A program made the position numbers and the translations under genes. Shown piece after piece: positions 57,448 through 64,000 of a stretch of DNA of 64,000 bases (position 1 is the first letter of the stretch; every line of letters starts with the position of its first letter). Under the pieces are notes generated by a model, which had not been told where the DNA came from, made no database searches, and saw nothing but the letters and a program-made list of their open reading frames with translations. Source of the stretch: Anderseniella sp963698275 (GTDB lineage: Bacteria; Pseudomonadota; Alphaproteobacteria; Rhizobiales; Aestuariivirgaceae); contig CAVOQE010000001.1 of the NCBI GenBank assembly GCA_963698275.1, forward strand, positions 1,550,001-1,614,000, in the 5' to 3' direction.

Positions 57448-57807
57448 TCAACCCTTCCTCACCTTCAACTCATAGATGTTGGTGCGGCCCTGGCCCTTGC
57501 GCTTCACATTCACAAAGCCCTTCTTCTTCAACTCGCCGATATACTCGTTGGCAGTCTGGCGGGTGACACCGATGTCATCTGCCAGGCGCTGCTGACCGGG
57601 AAAGCAAAAGTCGTTCGACCAAGCGTAACTGAGCAGCGCGGCATAAGTGAGCTTGGCACCCATAGACAGTTTCTTCGATCTCAGGATGGCATTGGGGACT
57701 TGAGTAAAACCCTTTTCTGTGAAGGCATCGGCACCTTGAAGAACGATCGTGCGCTGGCCGATCAGGTCTCCAATGTTCTTGAGTTCTCCATTCCTAAATT
57801 CCCCCAT
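57448..57807 (-). CDS. Helix-turn-helix (HTH_36-type) replication-initiator-like protein
   Basis: The 119-residue product has FTQVPNAILRSKKLSMGAKLTYAALLSYAW followed by a winged helix (GQQRLADDIGVTRQTANEYIGELKKKGFVNVKR). The pattern recalls small plasmid or phage replication and regulator proteins that carry only this domain. The ATG at 57807 lacks a ribosome-binding site; an extension to 57849 is possible but would overlap the upstream gene. It is the last gene of a two-gene unit and probably binds the neighbouring palindromes. Confidence 0.65.
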   Translation of the reverse strand: MGEFRNGELKNIGDLIGQRTIVLQGADAFTEKGFTQVPNAILRSKKLSMGAKLTYAALLSYAWSNDFCFPGQQRLADDIGVTRQTANEYIGELKKKGFVNVKRKGQGRTNIYELKVRKG

Positions 57808-57815
57808 GCATGAAA

Positions 57816-58601
57816 TTATACCGCATCGGAAGCATTCTCGCTCGGCCAACTATCCCCCGCGCCATGTGGACGGATGTCATGCGATCGACGTTCTGAACGC
57901 TCCTGGGCCTTTGATGCATTGGTTGCAGCTGTCAAGCGAAAGGCCTCTATCACATCGGTGAGCGCAAGCGTCGTGTGCCGACGATCTTTCAACTCATCAC
58001 GATAGAACTCAACCTCGCTTTTCAGGTCTTCAATGCGAGCTTGTAGTTGCCCAACAATGGCAGCATCAGAGCGCCCCGGTTTGGAGAGGGCTGAACCAGT
58101 ATGGACGGGTTCAGCAAGGTTCTCGTCAGTCTTTCCAAAAGTTTCTGGAGACGAACTTGGGTGAACCTGTGCGGATGGGTTCAGGCCCGTTCTCACGGGT
58201 TCTTCCAATGTGGTTCCATCGATATGCGCTATTTCTTTCGCCGCACCGGTGCGTACCTGGTTGGAAGTGTCTGAACCAGCTGAAGCAGGATGATTGTCGT
58301 CCGGGATTGTTCGCCGAGCTTCGAACTCCAATTCCTGCTCGACCTTTCGAAGTAGGGAAGCGCGCTCTATGACCCAGCGAAATCCATTGTCTACATCCTC
58401 ACGGCGAGCGGTCAAATCGCTATTGTCTGGATCTTGATGAGATCGAAGCGCCCATTTGCGGACGGTCTTCGGCGTTCGGGAAAGTCCGTTCTGCTCACAG
58501 AAAACTACCGCTTCAGAAACACTGAGCCATTCACCAAAGCCGTTCGCACTGGTTTGCACCGGTTTGGACGGATGTGAGCCCAACCCTAATTCATAATCCA
58601 T
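57816..58601 (-). CDS. Accessory protein with HTH-like N-terminus and coiled coil, unknown function
   Basis: I do not recognise the family with certainty. The 261-residue product begins MDYELGLGSHPSKPVQ, then has a likely DNA-binding segment (EWLSVSEAVVFCEQNGLSRTPKTVRKWALRS), a polar low-complexity centre rich in Ser/Thr/Pro and a coiled coil (VGQLQARIEDLKSEVEFYRDELKD). An in-frame extension to 58682 is less likely. It lies 8 bases upstream of the HTH gene, so the two form a unit. A broken copy of its 5' end lies at 61130-61230. Confidence 0.6.
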   Translation of the reverse strand: MDYELGLGSHPSKPVQTSANGFGEWLSVSEAVVFCEQNGLSRTPKTVRKWALRSHQDPDNSDLTARREDVDNGFRWVIERASLLRKVEQELEFEARRTIPDDNHPASAGSDTSNQVRTGAAKEIAHIDGTTLEEPVRTGLNPSAQVHPSSSPETFGKTDENLAEPVHTGSALSKPGRSDAAIVGQLQARIEDLKSEVEFYRDELKDRRHTTLALTDVIEAFRLTAATNASKAQERSERRSHDIRPHGAGDSWPSENASDAV

Positions 58602-58656
58602 ATCGGTATGATAGCACATGTATTCTACATGATGTGCGACCCTGGGGATGCCGGGT
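58491..58656. repeat. Duplicated segment, copy 1 (5' end and upstream of the coiled-coil gene)
   Basis: This stretch matches 61130-61284 at most positions, including CTTCAGAAACACTGAGCCAT, the GGACGGATGTGAGCCC region and GGGGATGCCGGG at the far end. Copy 2 lacks 10 bases present here near 58550. The gene start and its promoter are inside the repeat. Confidence 0.75.
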
Positions 58657-58732
58657 ACCAGCCTGATCGAAGCAGACACCAACCGTCAGAACTCTTCATC
58701 CCAAACTGAATGGGACTCGGATAAAATCATTT

Positions 58733-59062
58733 CAGAAGATGCCCCACGTGCGGTGCGTGAATATCTGGCGACACTGGATGAAGCGGCTTTGGTGCTGCCA
58801 CTCCGGTGCAGCCCAAGTTCGCCTCCCATTCCGACCCGGCATCCCAGTAAACTGCAGCGCGTAAAGGCCCTGCCTTTTTTGCCTACTCCGCCAACTACAT
58901 GATTGATACCGATCATGCGGTGATCCTGGATGTTGAAGCCATACGATCTGTGCGACAAGCCGAATTGGGTGCCATGCAGACGATGCTCGACAGAACCAAC
59001 GACACCTTCGACATCAACCCGGAACGCATGATTGCAGATGCAGCTTATCTTACTGCGCGGTA
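58733..59062 (+). pseudogene. IS1182-family transposase remnant
   Basis: Pieces of a DDE transposase can be read across frames: EDAPRAVREYLATLDEAA, then KFASHSDPASQ with a stop, and AFFAYSANYMIDTDHAVILDVEA, SVRQAELGAMQTMLDRTND, INPERMIADAAY. The DTDHAVILDVEA and RTNDTFDINPERMIADAAY motifs are those around the catalytic region of IS1182-type transposases. The N- and C-terminal parts and both inverted repeats are missing, so the copy is dead. Confidence 0.75.
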
Positions 59063-59410
59063 ACCTCAACAGCGACCTGTTTCACAGAAAATCAACAGCA
59101 GAATATCGAGCCGTCTATCTGGTCATATCGCCGTCAGGTCTTCGAACAGGAGCAATTTGATTGCTCTGGCGCGATCTGACCAGAAAACCAACTGCGCGCC
59201 CTGCTATCGTTCGTTCTCTGGAAGGGACAATCGTTCAGATGGGCAGGTTATTTTGAAAGCAAGTTGGGCAATCAGTCAAACAATACCTTGTGCCGAGAGT
59301 AATGCTTTGGGCAATCAGGTCCATTGCACTTATTGTTGGCGCGTTATGACCAGACTGCTGTGTGTGTTGTCTATAGACACGAAGCGCATCACGGAATTCT
59401 GAGGAAAAGC
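59063..59410. other. Non-coding stretch after the transposase remnant
   Basis: No coding or RNA feature is recognised. A short piece near 59163-59180 resembles 61417-61434 (CTGGCGCGAT followed by TGACCA), perhaps more debris of the same repeat. The ribosome site of the next gene (GAGGA) lies at its end. Confidence 0.35.
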
Positions 59411-59779
59411 ATGGAACGATTATTTGATGATAGGGGTACAAGAGTGAGCAATAGATTTGTTGTGGGTGTGGTGTGCTCGGTGATGTTGGTAACCGGGACA
59501 TTGAACAGCACTGTGGCAAATGCGCAATCTGCGACAGTTTGCGATGCCTATGCTCGAAACTATTCACAAAATGGCAGCAGGCAGGGGCAAGTTCTGGGTA
59601 TAGGAGCAATCGGCTCGCTGGTAGGCGCTGGAATTGGAGCTGCTTTCGGTGGACCTGCAATAGGGGCTGCTATCGGTGGTGGACTTGGTCTGATAGGCGG
59701 CGGTTCACAGCGCAAAAAGACGGCAAATAGAATGTACAATGCAGCTTACCAGGATTGCATGGCAGGTCGTGTTCGTTAG
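59411..59779 (+). CDS. Glycine-zipper envelope protein
   Basis: The 122-residue product has an N-terminal signal segment (RFVVGVVCSVMLVTGTLNSTVANA, cleavage before QS) and a glycine-zipper region GIGAIGSLVGAGIGAAFGGPAIGAAIGGGLGLIGGG that should pack as a membrane hairpin. The two Cys residues in the mature part could form a disulfide. The family is found in the outer membrane or periplasm and its role is unclear. AGGA precedes the ATG; a GTG 13 codons later is another possible start. Confidence 0.7.
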   Translation: MERLFDDRGTRVSNRFVVGVVCSVMLVTGTLNSTVANAQSATVCDAYARNYSQNGSRQGQVLGIGAIGSLVGAGIGAAFGGPAIGAAIGGGLGLIGGGSQRKKTANRMYNAAYQDCMAGRVR

Positions 59780-59810
59780 ACATGAATTTTTTCAAGAACG
59801 GAGATTTTAT

Positions 59811-60122
59811 ATGACTATCAAAAGGTCAATTGTTGTAGCTGTTATAACTCTGGTTTCAGGGGTCACGTCCACACTGCCAGTAATGGCGCAAGACACGGGT
59901 GTTCGAAAAGTTGAACAGTATAGCTGCAAAGATGTGATGCGTGAAAATGGCTCCGCCCGTGATACAGCGGTTGCCTTTTTGCATGGCTTTTTGCTTGGTA
60001 AGTCAGGAACTGAAGAGTTTAACTTGGAAACTCTCACTAAACAGACAGATGCTTTCATTGACCTTTGCCTTGATAACCCTGCTGCAAAGGCAGTGGATAC
60101 CATGATGAAGGTAAAGAGCTAG
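59811..60122 (+). CDS. HdeA/HdeB-like periplasmic acid-stress protein
   Basis: The 103-residue product has a signal peptide (SIVVAVITLVSGVTSTLPVMA, cleavage before QD) and a mature part with two Cys: YSCKDVMRENGSARDTAVAFLHGFLLGK and FIDLCLDNPAAKAVDTM. This spacing is that of HdeA-type chaperones, whose single disulfide is essential. GGAG lies 7 bases before the ATG at 59811. It follows the glycine-zipper gene by 31 bases. Confidence 0.72.
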   Translation: MTIKRSIVVAVITLVSGVTSTLPVMAQDTGVRKVEQYSCKDVMRENGSARDTAVAFLHGFLLGKSGTEEFNLETLTKQTDAFIDLCLDNPAAKAVDTMMKVKS

Positions 60123-60257
60123 GGGTCGACCTATAAATCCACGAAAAGCGCCAGATGGCTGCTTTGAGCACAATGCGGACCTCCTTTGAGGCCGCTTGGG
60201 GTGTTCAATTTTAATGTAGTGCTGGAGATTGGCCGTGGTCCAGCGAAAGGGATGAGA

Positions 60258-60986
60258 ATGAAGAGCTCAATTAGATCAATGTTGCTGGCGCTCGTCGCCA
60301 GTATGCTTTTCGCACCCGTTGTTATGGCCACCGACCTTGAACCTTATAATCCGGACACCGGTGTTCATGGATCATTGACGTTGTATGGTTGGTATGTGTT
60401 TCCCGGAGGGGACATTACCATCGGCGACCAGACAATTGATATCGGCGGTGGTGATGGCAGCATTTTCGACATTCTTGACGGTTTCTTCATGGCTAACGGG
60501 GAACTCCGCTATGGGGATTTCGGAGTATACGGCGATGTAGTGTATGCAGGTCTGAGTGACGACAATACCAATAGTGGTTGGGAGCTTGACGCGCTGATGG
60601 TGACCGGTTTGCTGACCTATGACGTAATGAGATCATCGTCAGGTTTTGTTCAAGTCGGGGTTGGCGCGCGTTATTGGGAAGTTGATACCGGTTTCTACAT
60701 TGGTCCAATTGAGAGGGATAGAAATCCCGATTGGGTTGATTTTGTTGGCGGGTTCCGGGGCCAACAATATCTGTCTGATGCTTTTTATATTGAGGGAACA
60801 GCGCTTGTCGGCTTTGGTGGCTCGGACTTTATGTGGGATGCATATGGTGGCCTCGGCTACAATTTCACCCCCAACTTCTCAGGAAGTGTTGGCTATCGTG
60901 GTATGGGCGTGAATTATGAGGCTGGGTCAACTGAACTGGATTTGACCCTCCACGGTCCATTTGCAGGGCTAACCTTGCGTTTCTAG
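60258..60986 (+). CDS. Outer-membrane beta-barrel protein
   Basis: The 242-residue product has a signal peptide (SMLLALVASMLFAPVVMA, cleavage before TD) and alternating polar/hydrophobic strands with aromatic girdles (GSLTLYGWYVFPGG, GELRYGDFGVYGDVVYAG, GFVQVGVGARYWEVD, YGGLGYNFTPNFSGSVGYRG). It ends FAGLTLRF with the C-terminal Phe that the BAM machine recognises. About eight strands are expected. An ATG at 60252 is an alternative start. Confidence 0.8.
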   Translation: MKSSIRSMLLALVASMLFAPVVMATDLEPYNPDTGVHGSLTLYGWYVFPGGDITIGDQTIDIGGGDGSIFDILDGFFMANGELRYGDFGVYGDVVYAGLSDDNTNSGWELDALMVTGLLTYDVMRSSSGFVQVGVGARYWEVDTGFYIGPIERDRNPDWVDFVGGFRGQQYLSDAFYIEGTALVGFGGSDFMWDAYGGLGYNFTPNFSGSVGYRGMGVNYEAGSTELDLTLHGPFAGLTLRF

Positions 60987-61129
60987 CTCCAAAGCTGTTG
61001 AAGGCGTAGGTCGGAAAGGGTGACACGGATATTGAGATCAGGGCCACCATGATTCCTGCAGTCAGTGGTAAGTTGTCCTTCCCCCCTATAACTGGGCCGG
61101 TTATTTTGATTTTCTCTATTGAGATTGAC
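60987..61129. other. Intergenic stretch
   Basis: No feature recognised before the duplicated segment at 61130. Confidence 0.4.
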
Positions 61130-61230
61130 CTGCTCGCAGAAAACCACTGCTTCAGAAACACTGAGCCATTCACCAAAGCCGTTCGCACCGGTTTGGACGG
61201 ATGTGAGCCCGTTCCTAGTTCATAACCCAT
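61130..61230 (-). pseudogene. Broken copy of the coiled-coil accessory gene (5' end only)
   Basis: MGYELGTGSHPSKPVRT at 61230 is close to the start of the gene at 58601. A 10-base deletion relative to copy 1 shifts the frame, and homology ends after about 100 coding bases. The surrounding repeat covers 61130-61284. Confidence 0.7.
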
Positions 61231-61284
61231 ACCAACATTTTAGCATGAGTGTTCTATTTGGTAAGCGCCCTTGGGGATGCCGGG
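61130..61284. repeat. Duplicated segment, copy 2
   Basis: Matches 58491-58656 in the same orientation, 2.6 kb apart, and so encloses the IS1182 remnant and the three envelope genes. Direct repeats of this kind can arise from transposition or tandem duplication. Confidence 0.7.
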
Positions 61285-61532
61285 CAAGAGCTCTGCAATT
61301 GAAAATGCAACCCCAGTTGACCAATGACGACCTACTAACAGCGGCACACGGTCGTGACCAGCCCCAACAAATATCGCCGCGATATGCTCTCTCAGAAACA
61401 CGCCTGATCTGGCGCGATATGACCAAACAAAGCCCACGCTGCGAGATACCCTCAAAAAGAAGCATGATCAAATAATTGAGTACTGTCCACCAGCTCACGC
61501 TTGGCTAACTTGGTTAAAACTGGAGAAGTCAC
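61285..61532. other. Non-coding stretch before the DUF1254 genes
   Basis: No gene recognised. GGAG just before 61533 is the ribosome-binding site of the first DUF1254 gene. Confidence 0.4.
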
Positions 61533-63062
61533 ATGACAATTTTACCCCTCAGAAACATGTTTGTTGGCGCCAGCATTCTCGCGCTCGCGTGCTCAGCTGC
61601 GTACGCAGATACACCGACATACAAAATGACCACTGATATCCCGCCAGAGATCACTACGCCCGACAGCGTGGATACATCGATTGGAACCCTGAAATTTTTC
61701 GACGGCGTGCCGGATGAAAGCACCGTTTCGGCAGTCTACGATTACATGGACCGGGCCCGGGCCGTGCAGGTCTTTGTCAATATGGTCCCGGCCGTGTCGA
61801 TGTACCATCTGCGTCAGGGCATGCGGGATATTGGCCTTACCGGCTCCAACCAGATCGTGATCGCAGAGGAATTGGGCGATTCAAAACCATTGGTTCTGAC
61901 CTGGAACAACACCTCGCTCTACACGTGGGGCTTTCTCGATTTGGCAACGGACGGGCCGACGGTGGTCGAGGTGCCGCCGGGGGTGCTGGGCGTGTTCAAC
62001 GACATGTACTTCCGCTACATATCCGACATCGGGGCCGCCGGTCCTGACAAGGGCCAGGGCGGCAAGTATCTGGTGTTGCCGCCGAATTACGCAGGCGACG
62101 TGCCAGACGGATATTTTGTTGTCCAATCGGAGACCAATGGCGTGTGGAACTTCATGCGCGGTTATGTCGAGAAAGGCGTCAAGGAAGCGACCGACCGGAT
62201 CAAGGCCAACCTGAAGGTCTACCCGCTGGCCAAGCAGGACAACCCACCCAAGATGGCGTTCTCCAATATGTCGGGGCTGGCAGACTACAAGACGATCCCC
62301 CCAAACGACTTCAGTTTCTACGAAGACCTGAATGCGGTGATCCAGGAAGAGCCGGTCGGCTGGCTTGATCCGGAGACGACCGGCCTGATCGCTTCGATTG
62401 GTATCGTCAAGGGTCAGCCTTTCAACCCCGACGCACGCATGAAAGCGATCCTGACCGATGCGGTGGCCATCGCTAACGCCTATGCGCGCGCCAACACCGT
62501 GTACCCCCGTGACCCCGGTCATCGCGTCTACAAAGGCACGGAGAGTGAGTGGGTGATGGCCTTCGCTGACAAGGACACCTATTTCCTTAAGGACGGCGGA
62601 CGCCGTTTTGATAGCCGCCTGTGGATGCATTACAACGCGGTGGTCGTAACGCCTGCGATGGCACTGACAAACCCCGGTGCGGGCTCTGACTACCTGATTG
62701 CCGGTCTGGACGCGAAACACCAGGATCTGGATGGCGCGAAGACTTACAAGCTGCATGTGCCACCGAAGGTGCCGGTCAAGGACAACTGGTCGGTGACCAT
62801 CTACGACACCCAGACCCGGTCCATGTTGCAGACCGATCAGAAGTTTGCAGGCGTCAACAGTCTTGGCGATGGGCTGCAGCAAAATGATGACGGCTCCTAT
62901 GACGTGATCTTTGCGCCCGAACTGCCCGAAGGGGTCGACCAGCGCAACTGGATCCAGACGATACCAAACAAAAGCTGGTTCATCCTCTTCCGCGCCTATG
63001 GACCGCTTGAGCCCTGGCTCGACAAGAGCTGGCGACCTAGCGAGCTTGAATTGGTCGAGTAA
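61533..63062 (+). CDS. DUF1254/DUF1214 periplasmic protein, copy 1
   Basis: The 509-residue product has a signal peptide (MFVGASILALACSAAYA, cleavage before DT) and the two family domains: DUF1254 in the N-terminal half (VFVNMVPAVSMYHLRQGMRD, WNNTSLYTWGFLDLATDGPTVVEVPPG, FRYISDIGAAGPDKGQGGKYLVLPP) and DUF1214 in the C-terminal half (VPVKDNWSVTIYDTQTRSML, NWIQTIPNKSWFILFRAYGPLEPWLDKSWRPSELE). The function is unknown. The tandem second copy begins 65 bases later. Confidence 0.88.
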   Translation: MTILPLRNMFVGASILALACSAAYADTPTYKMTTDIPPEITTPDSVDTSIGTLKFFDGVPDESTVSAVYDYMDRARAVQVFVNMVPAVSMYHLRQGMRDIGLTGSNQIVIAEELGDSKPLVLTWNNTSLYTWGFLDLATDGPTVVEVPPGVLGVFNDMYFRYISDIGAAGPDKGQGGKYLVLPPNYAGDVPDGYFVVQSETNGVWNFMRGYVEKGVKEATDRIKANLKVYPLAKQDNPPKMAFSNMSGLADYKTIPPNDFSFYEDLNAVIQEEPVGWLDPETTGLIASIGIVKGQPFNPDARMKAILTDAVAIANAYARANTVYPRDPGHRVYKGTESEWVMAFADKDTYFLKDGGRRFDSRLWMHYNAVVVTPAMALTNPGAGSDYLIAGLDAKHQDLDGAKTYKLHVPPKVPVKDNWSVTIYDTQTRSMLQTDQKFAGVNSLGDGLQQNDDGSYDVIFAPELPEGVDQRNWIQTIPNKSWFILFRAYGPLEPWLDKSWRPSELELVE

Positions 63063-63126
63063 AAATCAGAAGCGCATGGAGGCATGCGCTCGTTTCTGCC
63101 CAGAAAAAGATTTGAGGAGAAAAACC

Positions 63127-64000
63127 ATGACTGTTAAATCAACTTCACGCCTTGTCGGTTTGCTGACCGGAGTAGCCCTGCTCGGGCTTGTTCAGCCGGT
63201 TAGTGCAGAGGGTAACAAGACCACGGTTCAGAAAACATATGCAGGCGAGATCGAACTTCAGGGGCAGTCGATCACCAAGAAAACCGCTGAGTTCTTGCAT
63301 CGTCGGATTCTTGAGCAACGCGCGACCCAACTGGTCACTTGGGCGATGCCGATGATGAATTTCGAGCAGCTCTACCCGGCGCTTCATGCCAACCTGAAAA
63401 CCTCTCAAGGCATGGATGTCTCGGAGGAGGATATCTTCTTTGGCCTGTATGACGGATATGACGGCGTTTATCCGTTCATGACAGCTAACGTTACGACACC
63501 TTACACCATCGGGTTCTCGGATTTGTCGCAAACCGGACCAATTGTGGTCGATCTGCCCCCCGGCGCGATCTACGGCGTGGTGGACAACGCGTGGATGCAG
63601 CCCATTCACGAGATCGACGGCACGCCCGGAAAACTGCTTCTCGTCGGGCCGGGACAGGATGCCCCCAAGGATTTCGATGGCAAGATCGTTCAATCCGACA
63701 CGTTCCGGGTGTTCTACTTCTACCGTGCTCTGGGGACTGGCGACGAAGCCAAGGCACTCAGGACTTCCGTGAAGGCCTATAAATTGTCGGACGCCGACAA
63801 TCCGCCGGAAACGAAGTTTGTCAAATACGAACCCAAACCGGGCGACGCGATCGCGCTCAATACCCAGCCGCGCGACATGCGGTTCTGGGAACTGGTGAAC
63901 ACCTATGTTCAGCGTGAACCGATGGCTGACCGTGATCGGTTCTTCTATGCGTGGCTGAAAGACTTGGGCATCGAAAAAGGTAAGCCGTTCAAGCCGACGG
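63127..64000 (+). CDS. DUF1254 protein, copy 2 (3' end outside the window)
   Basis: 291 codons are visible. A signal peptide (LVGLLTGVALLGLVQPVSA) precedes a DUF1254 domain (QLVTWAMPMMNFEQLYPALH, YPFMTANVTTPYTIGFSDLSQTGPIVVDLPPG, GPGQDAPKDFDGKIVQSDTF). It is a diverged paralogue of the upstream gene, not a recent copy. GAGGAG lies before the ATG. The DUF1214 half should follow beyond the edge. Confidence 0.88.
   Translation, partial: MTVKSTSRLVGLLTGVALLGLVQPVSAEGNKTTVQKTYAGEIELQGQSITKKTAEFLHRRILEQRATQLVTWAMPMMNFEQLYPALHANLKTSQGMDVSEEDIFFGLYDGYDGVYPFMTANVTTPYTIGFSDLSQTGPIVVDLPPGAIYGVVDNAWMQPIHEIDGTPGKLLLVGPGQDAPKDFDGKIVQSDTFRVFYFYRALGTGDEAKALRTSVKAYKLSDADNPPETKFVKYEPKPGDAIALNTQPRDMRFWELVNTYVQREPMADRDRFFYAWLKDLGIEKGKPFKPT

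Noticed and set aside
61881..62882. 333-codon open frame on the minus strand
   Set aside because: It lies entirely antisense to the DUF1254 gene, has no family resemblance and no ribosome site. It is a shadow of GC-rich codon use.

Overview
The window looks like a chromosomal segment of an alphaproteobacterium, most likely a member of the Hyphomicrobiales (Rhizobiales) or a close relative. The reasons are a str-S10-spc-alpha ribosomal cluster of alphaproteobacterial type, an ATP12-type F1-ATPase assembly chaperone, DUF2852 and DUF2189 membrane proteins, and a propionyl-CoA carboxylase beta subunit. The placement below class level is inference.

Region 1 (1-21 kb) is a metabolic and housekeeping mosaic. 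In order: an M24/M20 hydrolase pair (minus); a CueR/HmrR-type MerR regulator translationally coupled to a TauD-family dioxygenase; rimO; a YjbR/MmcQ protein; an LTXXQ periplasmic protein; pccB; the overlapping minus-strand run crcB-rluC-HAD-ATP12; a TetR regulator; DUF2852; a creatinase; DUF2189; rarA; a Deg/HtrA protease; an FHA-like/coiled-coil/trypsin membrane protease; a divergent Lrp regulator with an ornithine/diaminopimelate-type decarboxylase; and a GFA-type zinc protein. Five genes here (rimO, pccB, creatinase, DUF2189, rarA) carry one to several frameshifts although their codons are otherwise conserved. I read this first as a stretch of indel errors in the assembly and only second as real gene decay.

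Region 2 (21.4-55.8 kb, all minus strand) is the transcription and translation supercluster. Reading in the direction of transcription: tRNA-Tyr, tRNA-Gly, tuf2, tRNA-Trp, secE, nusG, rplK, rplA, rplJ, rplL, rpoB, rpoC with a strong terminator. An insertion follows (VOC protein, a small unknown gene and a 264-bp element with 32-bp terminal inverted repeats). Then come rpsL, rpsG, fusA, tuf1, rpsJ, rplC, rplD, rplW, rplB, rpsS, rplV, rpsC, rplP, rpmC, rpsQ, rplN, rplX, rplE, rpsN, rpsH, rplF, rplR, rpsE, rpmD, rplO, secY, adk, rpsM, rpsK, rpoA, rplQ and a terminator. The two tuf copies are almost identical at DNA level. Leader, processing and termination hairpins can be seen at the expected junctions.

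Region 3 (56-64 kb) starts with rlmB and tRNA-Thr(TGT). Beyond the tRNA lies accessory DNA: a replication-initiator-like HTH gene with a coiled-coil partner gene, a cluster of palindromes, an IS1182-type transposase remnant, a partial duplication of the coiled-coil gene, three small envelope genes (glycine zipper, HdeA-like, outer-membrane barrel), and two tandem DUF1254 proteins, the second cut by the window end. The position next to tRNA-Thr and the mobile debris suggest an old integrated element. No integrase, CRISPR array or complete insertion sequence was found.
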